From JAVXAG01 sp036660615 (GTDB lineage Bacteria; Bacillota; Clostridia; Peptostreptococcales; Anaerovoracaceae): DNA of 10,231 bases. The stretch is from assembly GCA_036660615.1 (NCBI GenBank), contig JAVXAG010000068.1, positions 1 to 10,231 on the forward strand. Direction: 5' to 3'. Under the pieces are notes generated by a model. That model worked only from the letters and a program-made list of their open reading frames with translations. It had not been told where the DNA came from and did not search any database. The translations under genes were made by a program, and so were the position numbers. Below, in pieces: positions 1-7,436 of the stretch (within the stretch, counting starts at the first letter, position 1; every line of letters starts with the position of its first letter).

Positions 1-50
1 AAATGTAATTTCTATACTATTTCGCTCCCAATAAATGTATTTTGACTATA

Positions 51-81
51 AAAAAACCTCCCTTGATTACTCATAAGGAGG
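51..81 (-). terminator. Intrinsic terminator after the glnA-serS-ornithine cyclodeaminase operon
   Basis: On the minus strand, CCTCCTT (81-75) pairs with AAGGGAGG (64-57) across a 10-base loop, with one bulged base, and is followed at once by six T (56-51). It lies 16 bases after the stop codon of the last gene. This is the normal form of a Rho-independent terminator and marks the end of the operon. Nothing recognisable is seen in bases 1-50. Confidence 0.85.
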
Positions 82-97
82 CTCTTATTATTTGTGG

Positions 98-1189
98 TTA
101 TAGTCCAAGTCCTTTGCAGACATTTGTCATAAAGTCCTGAACATTTGTTACTATACCTTTGGCTGATAGACTTCCTCTGTCACCCAACTTGTTTGCTGCA
201 AACTCAGAAGTGTCAACCATATAGAAATATACTGGCCTAATAGTTCCGTCTGCCAAAACCCTGTATGTTGGAGTCATATTTCCAGCCGCGATTGTGTGAA
301 GCACCGTTGCCATTCCAATAACAGTAGTCGCTTTTCTCACATGAGAACGAATAGCGTCTTGACCTTCGTAAGTATGCTCATAGACTTCTGGCAATGGGCC
401 ATCATCTCTAATTGAGCCATTTAACACAAAAGGAACGTCATTTTTTACACAAGTGTACATTATACCGTTGTCGATATGCTCCTCCTCAATAAATTTTGGG
501 ATAGAGCCATACCTATTTATTAGGTTGATGGCATCAATGTGGTTATAGTGTCCATTAATATGAGGCATCTGCGTCTTGATGTCTTGACCAAGAGCAGTTC
601 CAAGAAGAGCCCCCTCCAAGTCGTGAGTAGCAAGAGCGTTGCCTGCCAAAATAGCATTGGCATATCCGGCTTCGATCAGCTTTGAGAAAGCCTCCCTTGC
701 ACCACCGTCAAAAGAACAAGCAGGTCCAAGAACCCAGACAACATATCCATTGTGCTCTTTTTCATATTCTAAAATTTCATATAATCTTTCATAGTCGTAA
801 GTGAAAGCAGTTTCCCTGCTTCTGCTCTGCCTAAATGAGAATGCCGCAGCTGCGCCTTTTTCTTCCTTTTCAAAACAGTCAACGTGAACATAAATGCCCT
901 CTTGACAATCCTCAGTTCTGCCAACAACAATTAGGTCGCCTGCCTTAACATTTCTAAATTCCCTTACAAAAATCTTTCCATTTTCATAAACAGGAACGCA
1001 GTCCATTCTGCTGTCTTCTGCAAGAAGCCATTCTCCATCTATTTTAAAATATTCAGGAAATATTGAAGTTGCATGAAAGTTATCAGGTGCCGACTTGTCG
1101 ACTCCAGAAGCTACAAGCACCGCATTAGGTGACTTTATGAACTTTTCCTGAGTAAAATCAGGTGGTAAATACTTTGGTAATTTAAACAA
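98..1189 (-). CDS. TIGR00300 / LOR-SDH domain protein, probable ornithine cyclodeaminase
   Basis: Predicted 363-residue cytosolic enzyme of the TIGR00300 family. Relatives include the C-terminal part of cyanobacterial arginine dihydrolase/ornithine cyclodeaminase (ArgZ/AgrE) and an archaeal ornithine cyclodeaminase; these convert ornithine to proline and ammonium and use NAD. Residues about 20-105 form the LOR/SDH conserved domain, with EDSRMDC and VKAGDLIVVG. The catalytic half (about 148-363) carries GPACSFDGGA, AGNALATHDLE, GHYNHIDAIN, GIMYTCVKNDVPFVLNGSIR, DDGPLP, HTIAAGNMTP and GDRGSLSAKGIVT, all familiar blocks of this family. The frame can be opened at TTG 1198, but GGGAG (1203-1199) would then touch the start codon. 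TTG at 1189 sits 9 bases from that site and is preferred; no ATG lies nearby. It overlaps serS by 8 bases and is the last gene of the operon with glutamine synthetase. Family membership is strong; the exact reaction is inferred from homologues. Confidence 0.85.
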   Translation of the reverse strand: MFKLPKYLPPDFTQEKFIKSPNAVLVASGVDKSAPDNFHATSIFPEYFKIDGEWLLAEDSRMDCVPVYENGKIFVREFRNVKAGDLIVVGRTEDCQEGIYVHVDCFEKEEKGAAAAFSFRQSRSRETAFTYDYERLYEILEYEKEHNGYVVWVLGPACSFDGGAREAFSKLIEAGYANAILAGNALATHDLEGALLGTALGQDIKTQMPHINGHYNHIDAINLINRYGSIPKFIEEEHIDNGIMYTCVKNDVPFVLNGSIRDDGPLPEVYEHTYEGQDAIRSHVRKATTVIGMATVLHTIAAGNMTPTYRVLADGTIRPVYFYMVDTSEFAANKLGDRGSLSAKGIVTNVQDFMTNVCKGLGL

Positions 1190-2453
1190 TTTTATCAACT
1201 CCCATATATTTTCTCAGTGCTTCTGGAATTACTACAGAGCCATCAGCTTGTTGGTAATTTTCAAGAAGCGCCGCTACAGTTCTTCCAACTGCAAGGCCCG
1301 AACCATTAAGCGTATGGACATATTCTGGTTTTCCTTTGCCTTCAGGTCTAAATCTAATATTTGCTCTCCTTGCTTGGTAACTTTCAAAGTTACTGCAAGA
1401 TGAAATTTCTACATATCTTCCGTAGCTTGGCATCCAAACTTCGATGTCATATGTCATTGCCGATGAGAAACCCAAGTCCCCAGAGCTTAGTCTAACTACT
1501 CTGTATGGCAGCCCTAATATCTTCAAAACTTCCTCTGCATCAGCAGTCAATTTTTCTAACTCGTCATATGAAGTTTCTGGCTTTACAAACTTTACTAATT
1601 CAACTTTGTTGAACTGGTGCTGTCTAATCAAACCTCTTGTATCCCTGCCAGCGGAACCCGCTTCAGCTCTGAAACAAGGAGTATAAGCAGTATAATAAAC
1701 TGGAAGTTCTGCTTCTTCCATTATTTCATTTCCTCTAAGGTTAGTTACAGGAACTTCAGCCGTCGGAATCAAGAAGAAGTCCTTCTGCGGTACATAGAAC
1801 ATATCTTCTTCAAATTTTGGAAGCTGTCCTGTGCCTGTCATCGCAGCTCTATTCACCATAAAAGGTGGTAGTATTTCTGTGTAATCTTGATCAATTGTGT
1901 GAAGGTCAAGCATAAATGAAATCAATGATCTCTCTAACCTTGCCCCAAGACCTTTATATACAGTAAACCTTGTTCCTGCAATCTTTGCAGCTCTTTCAAA
2001 GTCAAGGATATCAAGTTTTTCTCCGATGTCCCAATGAGCTTTTGGCTCAAAATCAAACTTTGTTGGCTCTTCAAATTTTCTAAGTTCAACATTGTCACAG
2101 TCGTCTTTACCAAAAGGTACATCTTTATATGGTGTGTTTGGAACATTTAGCAACGCATCTTTCAAGTCTTTTTCTACTTGGCTAAGTTCTGTATCCAAAA
2201 CCTTTATTGCACTAGAAAGCTCCTTCATTTCCTCCATTATAGCGGAAGTGTCTTTGCCTTCCTTTTTTAACTTTGGTACTTCTTTTGAATCTGTGTTCTG
2301 TTTGTTTTTCATCTGTTCAACTTCTGCCAGCAACTCTCTTCTACGATTGTCGTAATCTCTTACGTTTTCGATGCCAAAGTCACCTTTTCCTCTGAACTCA
2401 ACTCTTTCTTTCACGTTTTCAAAATCTTCTCTTATTCTTTTAATATCTAACAT
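1182..2453 (-). CDS. serS: Seryl-tRNA synthetase
   Basis: Cytosolic class II aminoacyl-tRNA synthetase that charges tRNA-Ser (and tRNA-Sec) with serine using ATP. At 423 residues it has the usual bacterial length. Residues about 30-100 are the Lys/Glu-rich helical hairpin arm that grips the long variable arm of tRNA-Ser. Motif 1 lies at about 168-197 (GARLERSLISFMLDLHT), the serine pocket TAEV at 231-234, motif 2 at 261-284 (FRAEAGSAGRDTRGLIRQHQ) and motif 3 at 381-400 (TLNGSGLAVGRTVAALLENY). ATG 2453 is preceded by AGGAGA (2464-2459), which overlaps the stop codon of glutamine synthetase, so translation is probably coupled. Only 9 bases separate the two genes, and there is no room for a T-box leader, so any serine control must act elsewhere. 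Its location between two nitrogen-metabolism genes is not functionally required and may only reflect operon packing. Confidence 0.98.
   Translation of the reverse strand: MLDIKRIREDFENVKERVEFRGKGDFGIENVRDYDNRRRELLAEVEQMKNKQNTDSKEVPKLKKEGKDTSAIMEEMKELSSAIKVLDTELSQVEKDLKDALLNVPNTPYKDVPFGKDDCDNVELRKFEEPTKFDFEPKAHWDIGEKLDILDFERAAKIAGTRFTVYKGLGARLERSLISFMLDLHTIDQDYTEILPPFMVNRAAMTGTGQLPKFEEDMFYVPQKDFFLIPTAEVPVTNLRGNEIMEEAELPVYYTAYTPCFRAEAGSAGRDTRGLIRQHQFNKVELVKFVKPETSYDELEKLTADAEEVLKILGLPYRVVRLSSGDLGFSSAMTYDIEVWMPSYGRYVEISSCSNFESYQARRANIRFRPEGKGKPEYVHTLNGSGLAVGRTVAALLENYQQADGSVVIPEALRKYMGVDKIV
1199..1203 (-). promoter_or_regulatory. Ribosome binding site inside the end of serS, deciding a TTG start
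   Basis: GGGAG on the minus strand lies within the last codons of serS (Met-Gly-Val). It is adjacent to TTG 1198 (zero spacing) and 9 bases from TTG 1189, so the latter is the likelier start. Its position within the upstream coding sequence suggests translational coupling to serS. Confidence 0.6.
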
Positions 2454-2462
2454 GACTCTCTC

Positions 2463-4382
2463 CTAAAGTAAATTCTTTTTATAAATTCTATATAAATCAG
2501 CAAGTTTTGTTACCTTTTGCTGTATTTCCAACTGCAAGTCAGACGCTAATTTGTATTCACCGCTATCAAGTGCCTCTTTGGCTCTAGTAAGCAAACACTT
2601 TTGATTAATTGTATCTTTGCCTATTTGGTGTCTAATCTTATCTATCTCCGACCAGTTCTTAATGTCGTAATCAGAAAAATCGTCAACACTGTGTTTTCTT
2701 ACACATTCCCTAGCAAATCCCATAGTTTCAGGGATTAACCTGTCGTGAAGTTCGGTTTTCCACTGAGACATAATTTGCTCTCTATATGATTCTAGTACCA
2801 AAGGTGGCATTACATCGCCTTCTTTGAATATTTCCAGCTTTTCCTTGTGGTCATCAAAGGCACACATATTTTCCCAAACAGTCGCCGGCGCTACACCAAA
2901 CAAATTGTTTCGTTCTTCTTCTGTGTAGAAATCAAATACATCTTCTTCACTTCTATATTCTCTATCTTTTTCAAGATAGAAATCTTCAACTCCGCGTTTC
3001 TTTGAAAGGGATTTTTCTAATTCTTCCGGTGTTTTTTCTGCACCAAGAACTGCTTTTATTCCGTCCAAAATCGCAAGGTATGATGCTGCAATTACTAGAT
3101 ATGTATTGCTCTTTGGATTAGGTGACCTAAGTTCAAATCTAGTGGATAATGGATTCTTATTGTCTCTTATAAGTCCTACTAATACTGTTCTATTTCTTGA
3201 CGGTTCTTGTAGGCTGCGTCCCAAAGAAGTTACGATACAAACCGGTGCTTCGTATCCAGGTTTTAATCTGTTAAAGGCATCATTTGTCGAACTTACAAAT
3301 GGATTTATTACTTCATAATTTTTTAATATCCCCAGCAAACCACCAAATCCTAGTGGACTCATATAATGTTTGCTTGGATCTTTTGGTGCAAATAAACTAA
3401 TCATCTTTCCATTTTTTAGTTTAGCAGCAAGTCCAAGGTGGGTATGTTCTCCACTACCTGCAACCCCTGTCATAGGCTTAGCCATAAAGGTTACATCAAG
3501 GCCATGCTTTGTAAATACATCTCTTACAATGTATTTTACTTGGTTTTCATTGTCGGCAGCCTGAATAGCTCCCGAATATTTCCAGTCAATTTCAAGTTGT
3601 TCCATAATATGGTCATATTGGCCGGAGTTGCCCATTTTGGCTTTTACTCCTCCAACTTCTTTGTGTCCCATCTCAACTTCAAATCCGTACTTGTCTAATA
3701 TAATCAAAGTTTCTTCCAGTGCCGTCCTAACTGGCCCTATTGTTCTCTTCCAATATTGCTCTTTTAGGACTTGTGCTGTGGATAACTGTTCTCTATCAGC
3801 TTTGTCGTCAGGTGTCTTAACCCAAAACTCCAACTCCGTCGCACTGGTAATAACTAATTTGTCGATTTCATCTACACTATTTGCTCCTGCTATATATTCA
3901 AAAACATATGGGTGCAATTTAAGTTCTTCTAATAATTTCTTTTCAAATGCGTCAATAGCATCTCTTAGGATTACTCTTGAGCCACATTCAAATGTATCAT
4001 TATGTACTAAAAATGACGGTAATCTCAGTGTTCCCACTGGCAACTGCGTCTTTGGTTCTGTGTAATTAAAGTTATAATCAACATACCAGTTTGCATTAAG
4101 ATCCGGTATGATATCAACTTTTGCATTATTTAAAACTGCAATTTTAGGTAAGGCTACACTGGATCCATCTGTCTGAACACCGACTGTCAGCAATTTGTCT
4201 ATTTCTTCTAAAAACTGCTTAACCGGAATCTTTTCGTCTGTATCGTGTCCACCAATATCTATACCTACCAAAGAAACAAATTGTACTTCGTGATGTTCCT
4301 TTAAGATTCTTGTTATTTCGCTAGCTGTATGTTTCCCTGCCGGGATATTAAATAACATCTTGTCTAAATCAAACTCCAGCAT
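2463..4382 (-). CDS. glnA: Glutamine synthetase, long (639-residue) form
   Basis: Catalyses ATP-dependent joining of ammonium to glutamate in the cytoplasm, the entry point of ammonium assimilation. The N-terminal beta-grasp spans about 15-115 and includes TDGSSV. The catalytic domain follows: ELE at 183-185, EVEMGHKEVGG at 235-245, TFMAKPMTGVAGSGEHTHLG at 298-317 (metal and ATP site, His313 and His315), LKPGYEAP at 373-380 (with the flap glutamate) and TRFELRSPNP at 414-423. Classical GSI enzymes are about 440-470 residues. This one carries roughly 200 residues after the core, mostly helical, and lacks the NLYDLPPEE-type adenylylation segment. The usual RNRSAxxRIP block reads RNRTVLVGLI, so the second active-site arginine appears to be glycine in a by-eye alignment. 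It does not look like GSIII (glnN), which is longer still. ATG 4382 has an excellent AGGAGG site 6 bases away. It is the first gene of the operon. No clear GlnR/TnrA box (TGTNAN7TNACA) is seen upstream. Confidence 0.9.
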   Translation of the reverse strand: MLEFDLDKMLFNIPAGKHTASEITRILKEHHEVQFVSLVGIDIGGHDTDEKIPVKQFLEEIDKLLTVGVQTDGSSVALPKIAVLNNAKVDIIPDLNANWYVDYNFNYTEPKTQLPVGTLRLPSFLVHNDTFECGSRVILRDAIDAFEKKLLEELKLHPYVFEYIAGANSVDEIDKLVITSATELEFWVKTPDDKADREQLSTAQVLKEQYWKRTIGPVRTALEETLIILDKYGFEVEMGHKEVGGVKAKMGNSGQYDHIMEQLEIDWKYSGAIQAADNENQVKYIVRDVFTKHGLDVTFMAKPMTGVAGSGEHTHLGLAAKLKNGKMISLFAPKDPSKHYMSPLGFGGLLGILKNYEVINPFVSSTNDAFNRLKPGYEAPVCIVTSLGRSLQEPSRNRTVLVGLIRDNKNPLSTRFELRSPNPKSNTYLVIAASYLAILDGIKAVLGAEKTPEELEKSLSKKRGVEDFYLEKDREYRSEEDVFDFYTEEERNNLFGVAPATVWENMCAFDDHKEKLEIFKEGDVMPPLVLESYREQIMSQWKTELHDRLIPETMGFARECVRKHSVDDFSDYDIKNWSEIDKIRHQIGKDTINQKCLLTRAKEALDSGEYKLASDLQLEIQQKVTKLADLYRIYKKNLL

Positions 4383-4416
4383 ACTCTTCCTCCTCTTTAT
4401 TATTTGTTACATTTCT

Positions 4417-4439
4417 TGTATATTGTTCTGTATATTGTT
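4417..4439. repeat. Tandem 11-bp direct repeat upstream of glnA
   Basis: TGTATATTGTT occurs twice on the plus strand (4417-4427 and 4429-4439), separated by a single C. On the minus strand it reads AACAATATACA twice. The copies lie about 35-57 bases upstream of the glutamine synthetase start and directly abut the palindrome at 4439-4470. They could be a paired binding site or part of a promoter (TATACA resembles a -10 box), but no -35 element at proper spacing was found. Confidence 0.6.
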
Positions 4440-4470
4440 TTGGGGACATTCAATTATGAATGTCCCCAAA
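4439..4470. repeat. Perfect 14-bp inverted repeat (GGGGACATTCA palindrome)
   Basis: TTTGGGGACATTCA (4439-4452) is an exact reverse complement of TGAATGTCCCCAAA (4457-4470) around a 4-base loop. It lies about 40 bases after the stop codon of the UPF0182 gene and 57 bases before the glutamine synthetase start. Neither strand has a T-tract after the stem, so it does not have the form of an intrinsic terminator. It could be an mRNA 3'-end stabiliser, a dispersed REP-like unit (GGGGAC...GTCCCC stems are common in palindromes linked to Y1/IS200-type transposases), or a weak terminator. The palindrome itself is certain; its role is not. Confidence 0.85.
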
Positions 4471-4511
4471 CATTAATTGGTCATTTACTTTTTGTTAACT
4501 ATTTAGATGAT

Positions 4512-7400
4512 TTATTTGTTTAATCCATCTAATTTGTTTAGATATTTTTCTAATTGGTTAATATAATCGCCATACTTAGCCCAATCTCCGTTTTGTTGTG
4601 CATTTTGAGCATTTTGATATGCTTCAACTGCCTTTTGGATTAATTGAGTTTGACTAGTAGCACCGCCATCAATTTCTGATGTTGAACTACTTATTCCTGG
4701 TGATGAATTCTGTCCAAATAGTGAATCTAGTGCTTCTGACAATGTTGGCTCGTAAGCAATCTTATCGTCATAAGCTACGATTACTCTCTTTACTTCTGGG
4801 ATAGCTGAGTTCGATGCTTCCAAATATACTGGCTCTACATAAAGTAGTGATTTTTCTATTGGAATTACGAACAAGTTACCTCTCTTATATGATGACCCTG
4901 ATGAATTCCAAAGTGAGAATTCTTTTGAAATTTCTGTACTCTGGTCTATCTGAGCCTCAATCTGCATTGGTCCATAGACGGTTTTGCTCTTAGGGAATTG
5001 GTAAAGTACCATTTCGCCGTAGTTTTCGCCATCGTTTCTAGCTATAAATAAAGCTGTCATATTTTGTTTTGACTTAGGAGTGAAAGGAATTGAGTTAACG
5101 AATTCTGCTTTCTGTTCTCCTGGAAGCTTTATAATATAGTAGTTGGATTTCATTGGAGCTTGTTTTGTTCCATATATCTCATTAGCGATGTCCCAAACGT
5201 CCTCGTTTTGGTAGAATACATTTATGTCTTCCATGTGGTAACGAGAATATACGCCAGCTTGAATCTGGAATAATGTGTGAGGGTATCTAATATGAGCTTT
5301 TAATGCTTCTGGCATTTTGTCAATTGGCTTAAACAATTGTGGATAAATCTTAGCATAAGTTTGTGCTATAGGATCCTTCTTGTCTACTACGTAATAACTT
5401 ACGTCGCCATTGTATGCGTCAACTACAACCTTAACTGAGTTTCTGATGTAGTTTGTTCCGCCAATTTTGCCTTCAAATGGTTCTGAATATGGGTAGTATG
5501 AACTTGTTGTATATGCATCTAGCATCCAATAAATTCTTCCATCAACAGTAACCGTATATGGATCGTTTTCATAGCTTAGGTAAGGCATAATCTTCTGGAC
5601 TCTTTGCATTACGTTTCTATTGATAATAATCTTTGAATCACTATCGATATTTGACGATGCCAAAAGTTTTAAACTTCCTTCTCTAATTGTGAATAACACT
5701 CTGTTAAAGAAGTTAAGTGGAATACCTGCAGTACCTTGGTATTTTGCATATTTATTGTTGTCGCCTTGTGGATAGTCAAATTCTTTCTCATCTGTTCCAA
5801 CTATAATGTAATCGTTTGAAAGTTCGCCGAAGTAAATTTCTGGACGAGTGATTTCAATCTCTTCTATACTTGATTCAGGTGGAATATTTTTGATTAATAC
5901 GTCTGGCTGACCACTTGCTGTTACAGCATCTACTCTTGATAATGTTAATCCATAACCATGAGTATATTTAAGATGTCTATTCAACCAAGTATCTTGAATC
6001 TGTGATTCGTCGATTTCTCTGGCTGCAAGATAAGTCTGAGTGTACTTTCCATTTACCATATATCTATCTACGTCTACTCCATTAAATGAGTAGTACTTTC
6101 TGATACTCTGTGTTTGGTTATAGAATGTTTGTACTGGTTCATAGTCGTTTATTCTAATGTTGGAAACAGTTTCCACATTATTTTTGATATCCTCTGCAGT
6201 CAATGTGTTGTCTGCAACGAATGGTTTGGCTGTTACTTTATCAAGCTGGTAAGCATATTGTGTGTACTCAATGTTTCTAGCAAGATATTTTGCTTCCTTA
6301 CTGATTTCATCAGGAGATACGATAAAGTTCTGTACAAGGAAACTTGCACCAACTCCGATTGCTCCTACAAGAATCATAATTACTGGTGTAATCAATATTT
6401 TCTTGAAGTCCTTTTTCTTGATGAAATGTGTAATAGTAATTGCACCGATTACTGCAAGAAGTGCTAATGCTCTATACACCCAAAGTGTAATGTTTACATC
6501 AGTAAATCCAGCTCCGTATACGGCACCTGTATGTGCATGCAATAAGTCGAATTGTTTCAAGAAGAAATCAACTGCTACCATTAGGAAGAAAACTATTCCA
6601 AGGAATGATAACTGACCAGACGCAATGCCAAGCAATTGCTTGAAGTTGTTGTCATCAAGTTGTTTTTTCTTCTTTTGTGGTCTAGGTTCTTGTGCCTTCC
6701 CTGTAAATGCTTCAAATAGTTTATCCATAACTGAGCCATTGCCCTGGAATGCTTTTCCTGCATTTTCAAATGGGTTTGCACTTCCTGAATATCTTTCTTC
6801 GTCATTAACATATTCATCTTCTTCTTCTGTTTCAAAGATGTCTGGTGAATGCATTGTCAATAATATCATGTAATAAATTACAGTAAGCGCTATTATTGCC
6901 AAAATCGCACCAAGGAATATACCATTTAATTGTTTTAAGAAGTCCAACTTAAAGATATAGAATGAAATATCTATTTTGAACAACGGATCTGCAATATTGA
7001 AGTTGGTACTATTAGCGAACTGCAAAATTTCAAACCACAGTTTTGAAACTGATATGAATGAAATCCCCGCTGCGAATAGAATTGACAACAAATAGGTATA
7101 CCTATTTAATTTCTTTTGATCTGTATTTTCGTGGGATGCAATTTTGGTAAAGTAACCTTTTTTTAGTTTACTTAGATACAAAATCAATATTCCCGAGAGA
7201 ATAACAAATGTTGGAATTCCAACTTCTAGCTGCGTTACTAGTTGTTTAAAGAATACGGATACATAACCCATTTCTTTGAACCATAGCCAGTCTGTAATGA
7301 AGTTGATAAGCAACAAGAATAGTCCAACTATAATAACGAGAAACATTATTATAACACTAAGTCTTGTTTGACTGCTGTTGCTATTACTTTTCTTTTTCAA
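4512..7400 (-). CDS. UPF0182 family seven-helix membrane protein with large outer domain
   Basis: A 962-residue integral membrane protein of the UPF0182/COG1615 family, whose biochemical role is not established. Seven hydrophobic segments are visible at about 14-34, 59-77, 102-120, 157-183, 256-281, 303-325 and 335-357. With the Lys-rich N-terminus inside, residues from about 360 onward lie outside the cell. Family blocks include DWLWFKEMGYVSVF (37-50), PDEISKEAKYLARNIEYTQY (363-382), HLKYTHGYGLTLSRVDAVT, RPEIYFGELSNDYIIVGT, YWMLDAYTTSSYYPYSEP and RYPHTLFQIQAGVYSRYHM. An acidic then basic loop (about 184-250) lies on the inner face between helices 4 and 5. A Gln/Asn-rich helical tail (about 916-962) with GDWAKYGDYINQLEKYLNKL is typical of the family. 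The start is TTG, with AGGAGG 8 bases away and no ATG nearby. It is 36 bases downstream of the zinc-ribbon gene and is probably the last gene of that unit. Family assignment is secure; function is unknown. Confidence 0.93.
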   Translation of the reverse strand: MKKKSNSNSSQTRLSVIIMFLVIIVGLFLLLINFITDWLWFKEMGYVSVFFKQLVTQLEVGIPTFVILSGILILYLSKLKKGYFTKIASHENTDQKKLNRYTYLLSILFAAGISFISVSKLWFEILQFANSTNFNIADPLFKIDISFYIFKLDFLKQLNGIFLGAILAIIALTVIYYMILLTMHSPDIFETEEEDEYVNDEERYSGSANPFENAGKAFQGNGSVMDKLFEAFTGKAQEPRPQKKKKQLDDNNFKQLLGIASGQLSFLGIVFFLMVAVDFFLKQFDLLHAHTGAVYGAGFTDVNITLWVYRALALLAVIGAITITHFIKKKDFKKILITPVIMILVGAIGVGASFLVQNFIVSPDEISKEAKYLARNIEYTQYAYQLDKVTAKPFVADNTLTAEDIKNNVETVSNIRINDYEPVQTFYNQTQSIRKYYSFNGVDVDRYMVNGKYTQTYLAAREIDESQIQDTWLNRHLKYTHGYGLTLSRVDAVTASGQPDVLIKNIPPESSIEEIEITRPEIYFGELSNDYIIVGTDEKEFDYPQGDNNKYAKYQGTAGIPLNFFNRVLFTIREGSLKLLASSNIDSDSKIIINRNVMQRVQKIMPYLSYENDPYTVTVDGRIYWMLDAYTTSSYYPYSEPFEGKIGGTNYIRNSVKVVVDAYNGDVSYYVVDKKDPIAQTYAKIYPQLFKPIDKMPEALKAHIRYPHTLFQIQAGVYSRYHMEDINVFYQNEDVWDIANEIYGTKQAPMKSNYYIIKLPGEQKAEFVNSIPFTPKSKQNMTALFIARNDGENYGEMVLYQFPKSKTVYGPMQIEAQIDQSTEISKEFSLWNSSGSSYKRGNLFVIPIEKSLLYVEPVYLEASNSAIPEVKRVIVAYDDKIAYEPTLSEALDSLFGQNSSPGISSSTSEIDGGATSQTQLIQKAVEAYQNAQNAQQNGDWAKYGDYINQLEKYLNKLDGLNK

Positions 7401-7408
7401 ATTTCTAA

Positions 7409-7414
7409 CCTCCT
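7409..7414 (-). promoter_or_regulatory. Consensus ribosome binding site supporting a TTG start
   Basis: AGGAGG on the minus strand ends 8 bases before TTG 7400. The first in-frame ATG lies well inside the first membrane helix, so TTG is the credible start of the UPF0182 gene. Confidence 0.8.
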
Positions 7415-7436
7415 ATAAATATATATCCAAATGCCC

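Noticed and set aside
2454..2462. T-box riboswitch for serS
   Set aside because: Only 9 bases separate serS from glutamine synthetase, which leaves no space for a leader.
3628..4065. 145-residue open frame on the plus strand inside glutamine synthetase
   Set aside because: It lies wholly antisense to the conserved GS domain and its translation has no recognisable domain; it is a shadow frame.
4439..4470. Calling the palindrome an intrinsic terminator of the UPF0182 operon
   Set aside because: The stem is followed by ACAATATAC on the minus strand, not a T-tract, so it is listed as an inverted repeat instead.
4383..4511. Possible glnA promoter or GlnR/TnrA operator in the spacer
   Set aside because: TATACA-like -10 candidates exist, but TTGAAT lies only 14 bases from the nearer one and no TGTNAN7TNACA site was found, so no promoter or operator is called.
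6114..6615. Two overlapping plus-strand frames within the UPF0182 gene
   Set aside because: They are antisense to membrane-helix coding sequence and their hydrophobic or Cys-rich look is a by-product of it; the minus-strand family match is unambiguous.
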